This document shows, piece after piece, positions 55,361-64,000 of a stretch of DNA of 64,000 bases. Below the pieces are notes generated by a model. The model was not told the DNA's origin. It was given only the letters and a program-made list of their open reading frames with translations, and did no database searches. This DNA comes from Oncomelania hupensis (lineage: Eukaryota; Mollusca; Gastropoda; Littorinimorpha; Pomatiopsidae). How positions within the stretch are numbered: the stretch's first letter is position 1; every line of letters begins with the position of its first letter. Both the position numbers and the translations under genes were made by a program. The stretch covers positions 17,417,597 through 17,481,596 of the forward strand of contig CM072512.1 of the NCBI GenBank assembly GCA_036898135.1, read 5' to 3'.

Positions 55361-56176
55361 CTCGGCTGACGATGGAGTGGAGGCGGAAGAAAGCAAGATT
55401 GGAATTCAGTTAAATTAAATAAATTCACCGGTATGTAAACCCCAAGAGGTCACACTTCATTCTTGTATTTTACGTCAGCAGCTCTCAGCATAATGGATAC
55501 ACTTACCAATAATTATCAGTTATTCCAAGTAAATAAGGCTCCCGCAGCTCATCGTGAAAATCAAATAAGCTGTTTACATAGCAAATTTTAGTTCAAAGAG
55601 CTGCTTATGGCGTTATAAAAAGAGGTGTAGTTGCCTCTACCTTCTGCAGAAGTCGCAGACACAGTATGGCTAAAGTAGTGTAAGCTTAGTAAGAACGGCC
55701 ACAGGCGCGTCAACAACATCCGCCGTTGAGAGCCTACAAAATCAGCCTCTTTAAGTTTTATCGATGTAGAAACAAAGAGCGTGAATGCTCATTGATTTGC
55801 GGGCAGCGGAGCACGCATACCTGCTGATCAGCGGCCGGATGAGATGGAAAGTGATGCTAAGTGAAAGTCGGCCTTAAGTCAAACTCGACCAACAATGCCC
55901 AGTCCGCGTAGTTCTACTTTGGTCCATTAGGCGATGTTGAAAGTGATTTTCCTAATTGAGTTGATAACATCAATTAACTAAGTGAGCAAACCTTCCACCA
56001 ACTGTTTTGGATTAAACTCATAGTACAGCGCAAACAGACTAATGGTCTATTATTCTTTTATGTTTAGCGAAAGAGTTCAACGACCGGGTGGGTACAACAG
56101 TGTAACCGACTATTATGAGTCATAAGTAAACACAAGATAGGTGATAAACAGAAGATAAACAAAAGCACCATGTGAT
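55361..56176. other. No recognisable gene
   Basis: Unique-looking DNA. Confidence 0.4.
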
Positions 56177-56480
56177 CCTATCCTATCCCGTAACTCGAAA
56201 GTCGTTGGGCCACAACAGATGATCGTTTAACCAGCGTACTCCATCTTTCTCTGTCTTCAGCAGTCCTCATGGCTTCACTCATTGTCAAGCCAGTCCATTC
56301 TCGAATGTTGTCTTCCCAACTCTTTTTTTGTCTTCCTCTTCTTCTGCCTCCTTGCACCGCGCGTTCTTGCAGGATGGTCTTTGCAAGTCCTGATGCTCTG
56401 GTGACATGGCCGTACCTTCGGAGTTTCCGTTTCTTCACCACTGCGAGCAGGTCATCGTGTAGTCTAATGGCTTGTGTGAT
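56177..56480 (-). mobile_element. LINE B copy 7 (3' fragment)
   Basis: TATCC tail at the left; C-terminal frame (56178-56540) with RKLRRYGHVTRASGLAKTIL and WEDNIREWTGLTMSEA. TGTGAT occurs at 56171-56176 and 56475-56480, but the right copy is also LINE B sequence, so the duplication is uncertain. Confidence 0.85.
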
Positions 56481-56784
56481 TTCAATGATGTCGATAAACA
56501 AATAGAAGATTATATGTAATGGAAAATTGCTTTTAATCAAAACGATCCGTCAGTCATTAAGCACTTTTAGTCTTACCCTGTTAACCATCATCCCACCCAC
56601 CCCACCTCTCAAGAGAGCAATGGTGAACACCGATGGAGAAAAACAAATATGACTGTGCAAGAAGAAAGAAAACAGAAAATATTGCCTCATTAAGGCGGAA
56701 TAAAGACAAGCCGGTCGCATCACAACGTAACATGACAGAAAATGTACTGCCATTTCAACCTGTTGGTTGAACTTCTACAGACTA

Positions 56785-57645
56785 TCCTATCCTATCCTAT
56801 CCCGTAACTCTGAGGTTGTTGGGACACCACAGAGGATCATTTAACCAGCATACAACATCTTTCTCTGTCCTCAGCAACCCTGATGGCTTCGCTCAGTGTC
56901 AAGCCAGTCCATTCTGGAATGTTGTCCTTCCAACTCTTTTTCGGTCTCCCTCTTCTTCTACCTCCTTGCGCTGTGCCTTGCAGGATGGTCTTTGCAAGGC
57001 CTGTTGATCTGGTGACGTGGCCATACCATCGGAGTTTCCGTTTCTTTACCACTGTGAGCAAGTCATCGTGTTGTCCAATGGCTTGTCTGTCGGACTTCGT
57101 CGTTGGTGATGTGCTGGTTATAGGAAATGCCCAGAAGTCTTCTGTTTGTTTGTTTGTTTGTTTGTTTGTTTGTTTCATTTAACGTCTATTCACCGAAGTG
57201 ATTTTAGACAAGAAAATAAAAGGAAGGTGGGGGGAAAGGATATGCGCTACATGGATGGGGGAAAGGAAATAACATTTAAACAAAATGGTACAATAACATA
57301 ACATGAAATAAAATTAAATAAAAATTAAGTATTCAAACAATATTTTAAAACTCTTTTAAAAAATTTAATTAAATTACTATGGAACATGTCAAACTTGCGA
57401 AATGTTCATGTACAGAAAAGTCAATTTTCGGAAATTGTCATATACGAAGTAATCAGAGATCTTCTGTAGCACCTCATCTCCATGCTTTGTATTCTTCGTT
57501 GTAGATCTGCTGTGAGGGTCCATGTTTCACAAGCGTACAGAAGGATGGAGATGACAAGGGAGCACAGCATCTTGGAATGTAGACTGATGGTCTTGTCTTT
57601 CCAAATGGGGTTAAACCTTGCCAGGGCAGCAGTTGTTTGTGCGAT
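56785..57645 (-). mobile_element. LINE B copy 8, itself interrupted
   Basis: Perfect 13-bp duplication CTTCTACAGACTA (56772-56784 and 57646-57658). LINE B lies at 56785-57145 and 57460-57645, with another retroelement between. Carries a C-terminal frame (KLRWYGHVTRSTGLAKTIL, WKDNIPEWTGLTLSEA) with changes at otherwise conserved sites. Confidence 0.92.
57146..57459 (-). mobile_element. Retroelement with (CAAA)n tail nested in LINE B
   Basis: Duplication TCTTCTGT (57138-57145 and 57460-57467) inside LINE B. On the minus strand it ends GACGTTAAATGAAA followed by CAAA units (plus-strand TTTG run at 57144-57173). No coding sequence; probably the 3' end of another LINE, or a SINE. Confidence 0.82.
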
Positions 57646-57769
57646 CTTCTACAGACTACAAAGCTTTAAAATGTTCTTGCCGTACATTATCAACATGTCT
57701 GTAAAAACTTCGTTAATACACCGCAGTATGCGTGCTCTAGAGTAAAATTATGAGAAAGAAAGAAAAAGA

Positions 57770-57945
57770 AAGAGATTACTCTTATATAGCGGACTTATAA
57801 ACTCAGAGAGCTTCTCAAAGCGCTGGCCACTACTATCCAGCAATCACAAAATAGTTTGCTGAAGTCAGGATTCGAACCCATGTCGCCCGAGACTCGCGTA
57901 CACAAGTCGAGCGCTCTGACGACTGAGCTATCGAGCGGACAAACA
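57770..57945 (-). mobile_element. tRNA-derived SINE (S4)
   Basis: On the minus strand: TCGATAGCTCAGTCGTCAGA (A-box TAGCTCAGTCGTCAGAGCG), then GGTTCGAATCC (B-box), then a body ending in CTATATAAGAGTAA. A- and B-box are good matches and the spacing is close to a tRNA. The direct continuation into a SINE body and the A/G-rich plus-strand left flank (57750-57775) indicate a retroposon. Confidence 0.75.
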
Positions 57946-58069
57946 AGTTGGTCATCATAGCTGCTCAATGGCTATGTCATTGTTCTATAGCAACAGGGAG
58001 TCATTGTCAATGCATATTTCACGGTTTGCATATAGTTCAGTAAGTGGACTATAATAGCATGGTTTCTTT

Positions 58070-58957
58070 TTGCTTTTCCTAGAGCGCATCATGTCAGATG
58101 CTCTTGCAGATCACGAAGGCACAGTCAGCATAGGGGGCAGAGCAATCTCCAATCTTCGTTTTGCGGTTGATATTGATGGATTGGCTGGAGAGGAACAAGA
58201 ACTTGAACAGCTTGTACAGAGGCTTGACACCACCTCCAGAGCTTATGGAATGGAAATAAGTGCAGAGAAGACCAAAATGATGACCAACAACACCAATGGC
58301 ATCAACACGGACATCAAAGTACAAGGCCAATCCCTCAACACAGTGCACAGCTTCAAATATTTAGGAGCCATTGTGTCAGACAATGGGTCTCGACAGGAAG
58401 TCCTCTCCAGGATCGCACAAACAACTGCTGCCCTGACAAGGTTGAAGCCCATTTGGAAAGACAGAACCATCAGTCTACATTCCAAAGTAAGACTGCTGCG
58501 CTCTCTGGTCATCTCCATCTTCCTATATGCTTGCGAAGCATGGACCCTCACAGCAGATCTCCAACGAAGAATACAAAGCATGGAGATGAGGTGCTACAGA
58601 AGACTTCTGGGCATTTCCTATACCCAACACATCACCAACGACGAAGTCCGACAGACCATCACACAAGCCATTGGACAATACGATGACCTGCTCACAGTGA
58701 TGAAGAAACGGAAACTCCGATGGTATGGCCACGTCACCAGATCATCAGGCCTTGCAAAGACCATTCTGCAAGGCACAGTGCAAGGAGGTAGAAGAAGGGG
58801 GAGACCGAAAAAGAGGTGGGAGGACAACATTCGAGAATGGACTGGTTTGACACTGAGCGAAGCCATGAGGGCTGCTGAGGACAGAGAAAGATGGAGTATG
58901 CTGGTTAAACGATCATCTGTGGTGCCCCTACGACCTTCGGGTTATGGGATAGGATAG
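58070..58957 (+). pseudogene. LINE B RT end to C-terminus, open 295 codons
   Basis: Open frame over the RT end and the C-terminal domain. Order: FLERIMSDALADHEG (residues 3-17); NLRFAVDIDGLAGEEQ (28-43), which is motif C with the first catalytic Asp changed to Val (FADD to FAVD); AEKTKMMTNNTNG; FKYLGAIVSDNGSRQEVLSR; YACEAWTLTADLQRRI; MEMRCYRRLLGISYTQHIT; LRWYGHVTRSSGLAKTIL; GGRRRGRPKKRWEDNI; PLRPSGYGIG at the end. The first Met is only where the frame opens after truncation. The FAVD change and the missing N-terminal two-thirds make it inactive, although the frame is otherwise intact. Confidence 0.92.
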
Positions 58958-58993
58958 GATAGGATAGGATAGGATAGGATAGGATAGGATAGA
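58073..58993 (+). mobile_element. LINE B copy 9 with long (GGATA)n tail
   Basis: The longest uninterrupted LINE B copy, starting in the RT just before LERIM and ending in about nine GGATA units (58948-58993). No clear target-site duplication was found. Confidence 0.92.
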
Positions 58994-59096
58994 ATAAAGC
59001 CGAGCTACAGCACCGCCAAGAAAATTAACACTATTGAATATAATGATTTTCAGCTATGTGTTACAGTGTCTGGAAATTCATTTCAATGGCTTGCTA

Positions 59097-59387
59097 AAAA
59101 AGGGTAAAAGTAAAGGTAGTCCCATAGCCTTGTGGCCGTAGGGGTGGGAGATCACACTTATCTTGGGCCAGCGTAATGAGGGTGATGCCCATCTCTCTCC
59201 CTCGCTGCTTTACCTTTCCCACCCTTAGGAGAGTGGGTACTTAGTCACAGTTGAGTCAACTGGGGGCGTTGTTATTTGTCGCTTCACGGTTTGCGGTCAC
59301 CCATCCAAGTGCTAACCGCACTGGACGGTGCTTAACTTGCGACACAGTAGCGAGTGCTCCAACCACTGCGCTATCCGACACCCCTAA
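59097..59387 (-). mobile_element. tRNA/5S chimeric SINE, copy 2 (complete)
   Basis: Complete copy with a perfect 13-bp duplication CAATGGCTTGCTA (59084-59096 and 59388-59400). On the minus strand: tRNA-like A-box (TAGCGCAGTGGTTGG); then the 5S-like segment (59293-59340) with AGTTAAGCACCGTCC, CGGTTAGCACTTGGATGG and GTGACCGC; then a body with CAGTTGACTCAACTGTGACT and GCTGGCCCAAGATAAGTGTG; ending CTACCTTTACTTTTACCC with a T run. RNA polymerase III transcription would be expected from the A-box or the 5S-type promoter. Confidence 0.88.
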
Positions 59388-59400
59388 CAATGGCTTGCTA

Positions 59401-59888
59401 TCATGTTTTAATCGAAGTATTGTCGGACTACCCTATTTCACGGGCAATTTGGTTACTGCCAAAGAATAAAACTAAAAATAAGAAAACATCTTTTCCTGAG
59501 ATTTGGTAGCAGGCTCAGCTTACTACCACATTTCACTAAACCGAAGTCTTTTATAGGCAACCGTCAGAGAATCCTTTTCAGCCCAACAATAGCAGGCTTT
59601 CTATGCGTGTTCTAGTTAAAGCTCGACGTTGTGACTATAATGTGGTCCCCACATGTCAGCTTTCTATTGTAGTACTGAAGTCAGGGAAACGTGTGTTTCG
59701 CACTATAAAGGATGGTCAGGTTACTCTACGTTAACACGAACATTACACTTTAACTTTGGTCTTTCGCACAGCACTTTAGATACTACCAAATGTCCAAGGC
59801 TACTATTGCTCGGTACTTTGGTTCTTGGTTTGGTTTTCTTTGTTCTCATGACCTTACTGTACGGTTCTTGGTATGTAGCAACACATTT
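59401..59888. other. No recognisable gene
   Basis: Unique-looking DNA. Confidence 0.4.
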
Positions 59889-60008
59889 CTTCTTCTTCTT
59901 CTTCTTCTTCTTCTTCTTCTTCTTCTTCTTCTTCTTCTTCTTCTTCTTCTTTTTCTTATTATTATTAGCAGTACTACTTCTACAACAACAACAACTACTA
60001 CTACTAGC

Positions 60009-60086
<78 letters not shown>

Positions 60087-60087
60087 A
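59889..60087. repeat. (TTC)n then (ACT)n arrays
   Basis: TTC run at 59889-59953, a short ATT/ACA link, and an ACT run at 60010-60086. Frames give poly-Phe, poly-Leu and poly-Tyr. Confidence 0.96.
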
Positions 60088-60250
60088 GCCCAATGTTATA
60101 GTTCCCATGTTTATTCCCATAGTGAGAAAGAGAGCAGACAGCAAAAACAAAATAGACGCAAACAAGCACTGTTAAAGCACTATGCATTTTATATTGTGAT
60201 ACTATTTTACAGCAGCAGCACACAAAAAGATGACATAGTAGAGTATACAG

Positions 60251-60495
60251 AAGAAGAAGAAGAAGAAGAAGAAGAAGAAGAAGAAGAAGAAGAAGAAGAA
60301 GAAGAAGAAGAAGAAGAAGAAGGAGGAGGAGGAGAAGAAGAAGGCGGATGAGGAGGAGGAGAAGAAGAAGTAGAAGAAGAAGAAGAAGCAGAAGAAGAAG
60401 AAGGAGGAGGAGAAGAAGAAGAAGAAGAAGAAGAAGAAGAAGAAGAAGAAGAAGAAGAAGAAGAAGAAGAAGAAGAAGAAGAAGAAGAAGAAGAA
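60251..60495. repeat. (GAA)n array, ~245 bp
   Basis: GAA units with GGA and GCA variants in the middle. It is the reverse-complement class of the TTC array 300 bp upstream, so the two can pair. Confidence 0.96.
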
Positions 60496-61253
60496 TGACC
60501 ACAATGACAACAAATATACGAAGATGACGACGAAGAAGAGAATGAAGATGAGTATGCAAACAACACAACAACATTTCAAAGGATGTACTGGTCTAAAGAC
60601 AAACCAGCTAGAAATCTTAGACTCACCTCGCATGAACAGAGCAATTCCTAGAAGATGAATGTTGTTTCCTTTCAAGCGGATGTGCGTGAAACAAACCCAC
60701 TACAGACAACCCTACTAAACTTCACACGCTTCAATCAAAATCTCATTGTTTTCTATAGAGAAAAACATATTCACGATTTTTAATCAACAATGTCAAAATA
60801 TCAATGTTTCCAATCCAAAACTTGGCTCTTCGGGTTCACTTATCAAAATTGAATACTATGTAACTATAAAATTAATGTTTTAAAAATCATCATTCCCAAT
60901 TCACGGCACCACTATAGTCTCAAAAATCGTTCAGAAAAAAGGATTGTCGATATTTCTTGGTCAGTAAAAAGCTGACATTCGCGGCATTACTAAACACAAT
61001 ATTATTAATTATCACAAATCCCGAAAATTATCAGCTAAGTTGAGTAAAACGTCAAAAACAATAGCATCTTCTTGGAAGAGCTTCCGTCACAAGATTTTGC
61101 AGACTTTCGAAACACAGTTGTATGCGAATATGCGTGACCTCCAAACTGCGATGCCACCTGCTGACCCCACACCTTGAAAGAAGTTTATACTTGTCACTAT
61201 AAAACATACTGTAGGCACGCACAATGTCAATGTTCAGTATACAAAAGGATGTT
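60496..61253. other. No recognisable gene
   Basis: AT-rich, featureless. Confidence 0.4.
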
Positions 61254-61773
<520 letters not shown>

Positions 61774-61817
61774 TATATATTTAAAATTATATATGTATAT
61801 ATATATTTAAAATTATG

Positions 61818-63778
61818 ATTTAAAGCAATGAGCTACACAACATTAGAAAGTCAGACCTAGCTGATAAACTGTACATTTTCATTACGTAAAAGCATACTAT
61901 ACATTATATTGTTACTCTACGGACCACAGACTAAAACAGACAGAATGCACACTGTACAGCACAATACATTATTCACCACTGTGACGTTATATTGAGGGAC
62001 AGATTGACACGGTCTGAGGGTAGGGCGAAACAGGGAAAGAAGCCCGTGACAATTCACTCATCCGTATCCCGCACAGAGTAATATCGCTCTCTTCACTATC
62101 GGTTATTAAATGGTATAATCGGTTACAGCTAAAAAGTCGCAGCAGCGAGACAGTTTATATAGTTGATGTTGATGTTACTGTCTGGTATAGCTCGATCCTC
62201 CACGCTGGCAGACATGCTCATTGAGCATTCACGGAGGAGGAATATGGGGTGAGGGTGGGATGATCCAAAGACAAAGCGATCTGTAGTGCAAGCAACATTG
62301 AACCGAACTAGCAAATGTGGATCTCATTTCTTAAAAACTGCCACTTAAGATACTGTTTGTGCGAGGCATTATTGCAATGCCTAGTCTTGCTCAGTAACAG
62401 AAACATAGCCTGTAGGATTTGATTTGATAGGGCCGCAAAGCTTTTTCTTCAACACAAACATGTCAACAAATGTATTATGTGCATGTAGTGGCATTATTTC
62501 TCAACATATACTTTTGTGCCCTACATTAAAACAGCAAATACCACCGGTGCTGCAATCATTATTGAAGTTCACATATTTAATAGTCCACTTTTTAATTCCT
62601 TGCTATAGATAGTATAATAGAAAAAGTTTTAAAGTGATTTTTCTTCTGTTTTTTAATTTGGTATGCTTTTGTGTTTTAAAAAAATATATTTTGTTAAAAT
62701 GAAATTCAAATTAGGCAGCTTTGTTAGCCCGTTACCGAATATCCCTATTTTATGATGCGCGGGATTCATTGGGACGAACATAAAGACTCAATTTGATTTT
62801 TGTTCTAGATAAATATGTTAGTTATTTAATACTGATTGTTTTAGAATGGCTGTGTGTGTGGGTGTGTGTACGTGCGCGCGCGCGGGTATGTGTGTGTGTT
62901 TGTTTTCAATTTTGACATTACTATAGTTGTGTTCAATATCTATAAACTTGTCACCTTTTGATTTCAAACAGACAGGGTGTGATGAACGCCCTATATTTTT
63001 AACCTAGACACTACACTGTACCATTATTCTGTTCGGCATGTTTGCTCGTGATGTTATCGCTCAAAGAATCATATACTAATTATCGATCGATCGTTTTAAC
63101 ATTTCAATGACATCACTGGGCTTTGAGAACGAACGAAACGTTAATGTGCTCTTTGATAATAAATCACCAATAAAAAGTTATTAGACCACAAATAAAAACG
63201 TGACCTGGGTCACCTCACTTCGTTTCGGGGTATTGTTTACCAACAGCAGGACCTTGGTATTTCCAGCTAGATAATGTCGATAATAAAGCTAGAAAATCCT
63301 ATTTTCGGCTTTATATTTTGGTGTTGTTAAATACAGTTGAATGGCGTGCCTCTTGTTTCTTTTCTTTTCTTTCCTCTTTATTTATTTATTTATTTTTACA
63401 ATTTCCAAGCTTATATAGTTAATTGTGCGTACCCGACAGAGATGCCTTTCTAATTTCGCTCCGTCTGCATGCAGCTTCAGAGGACGGTAAACAAAGAAGA
63501 TCGTCATCGTTTGCACTATTTTTAGTAACCTGCAAACGACATCAATGGAGGTTTCACTTTGACATTCTCTGCAATAATTCTACAACTTGACACAAGTACA
63601 CATAAACTGGAATACATTCTTTCCTGGCACATCTAGTATTCCCCCAAACCCCGCCTCTCACCATCAAACACACACAACCGTGTAGAAACGCCGTTGTGAT
63701 GACCGTCATGAAACTACATACAAGTTATTTTGACACTTTTAACATTATTTTGATATTTTTTTCAATTTTATGAAGCTA
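61818..63778. other. No recognisable gene
   Basis: About 2 kb of AT-rich DNA. Minor features are a GT/CG-rich patch at 62851-62902 and (TTTA) units at 63380-63396. Frames of 61-62 codons (62129-62314 minus, 62424-62612 plus) have no domain. Confidence 0.45.
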
Positions 63779-63865
63779 TCCCTAACCCTAACTCTAACCC
63801 AAACCCTAACTACAACCGCAACCCTTAACCTAACCCTAAGCCTAACACATCCCTAACCCTAACGG
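63779..63865 (-). repeat. Interstitial telomere-like repeat (CCCTAA-type)
   Basis: About 13 degenerate CCCTAA units with CTCTAA, CCAAA and CCGCAA variants. Orientation is opposite to the tract at 47409. Confidence 0.85.
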
Positions 63866-64000
63866 AACATTGTTTTGACGTCAAACTAACGGGGCCGTCC
63901 AAAGAAAGTACGTAGAGTTTCAAGTGTATGTGTATGACATCCGTCTATACTCTTAATTGCAAATGAAGTATCAAGAGATATGGTAGGGTTGTTGTTCACC

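Noticed and set aside
54677..55418. Three overlapping open frames of 230-234 codons
   Set aside because: They are the CT array read as SLSLSL with HS/TH steps; no domain, and open in all three frames.
57877..57945. Functional tRNA gene on the minus strand
   Set aside because: Well-kept A- and B-boxes but continuous with a SINE body ending in the usual CTATATAAG end.
59846..60675. Frames of 103-242 codons rich in Leu, Phe, Ser and Arg
   Set aside because: Translations of TTC, ACT and GAA arrays.
63779..63865. Chromosome end
   Set aside because: The tract is short and degenerate and unique DNA continues beyond it.

Overview
The window looks like intergenic or intronic DNA from a metazoan nuclear genome, most probably a gastropod mollusc. 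The evidence is a dense mix of RTE-like, CR1/L2-like and other LINE debris, tRNA-derived and 5S-derived SINEs, Harbinger, pogo-like and foldback DNA elements, solo LTRs, very many microsatellites, and interstitial TTAGGG-type repeats. No sequence feature fixes the species. I find no convincing host protein-coding gene, rRNA gene or functional tRNA gene. Most long open frames are simple repeats read as protein (poly-Ser, poly-Leu, poly-His, SLSLSL).

Layout. 0-9.5 kb: a truncated tRNA/5S chimeric SINE, an old LINE at 3.5-5.2 kb with a 6-bp target-site duplication (TSD), a decayed CR1/L2-like LINE with endonuclease and RT remains at 6.3-8.2 kb, and two 3' fragments of an RTE-like LINE called LINE B here. 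9.5-20 kb: polypyrimidine and trinucleotide arrays, a pogo/Tigger-like element at 12.9-13.7 kb, SINE remains, and a 140-bp duplication near 18 kb. 20.3-23.8 kb: one LINE B copy that hosts three later insertions (retroposon A, a solo LTR and a SINE). 24-28.6 kb: L2-like LINE fragments, with LINE B nested in one of them, and a 27-bp minisatellite. 29-35 kb: SINEs, (GAT)n, (AT)n and (AGT)n arrays, and two retroposon A copies, one carrying a TA-flanked MITE. 35.5-42.5 kb: two solo LTRs of one 1.4-1.5 kb family with different 5-bp TSDs, and retroposon A copy 4. 43-48.9 kb: a Mutator-like foldback element, a Harbinger derivative, a palindromic hairpin family, LINE B, telomere-like repeats and a second solo LTR of the 0.6-kb family. 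49-54.5 kb: retroposon A copy 5, a TIR element at 50.3-51.0 kb, and a 2.8-kb foldback element hosting LINE B. 54.8-64 kb: a 570-bp CT array, three more LINE B copies, the second tRNA/5S SINE with a 13-bp TSD, huge (TTC), (ACT), (GAA) and (AT) arrays, and a second telomere-like tract.

The most distinctive material is: (1) retroposon A, a ~705-bp apparently non-coding element with an identical 5' end in two copies, TSDs of 10-12 bp, strong predicted RNA hairpins and a (TCAA)n tail; (2) six copies of a hairpin with core TTCGTCTCCTATAGGCGACG lying in palindromic elements that also carry GGGTTAGGG-type sequence; (3) a SINE whose head joins a tRNA A-box to a 5S rRNA internal promoter; (4) foldback elements with long inverted repeats. 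The genes here do not work together as a pathway. The readable logic is the order of insertion, which the TSDs reveal.
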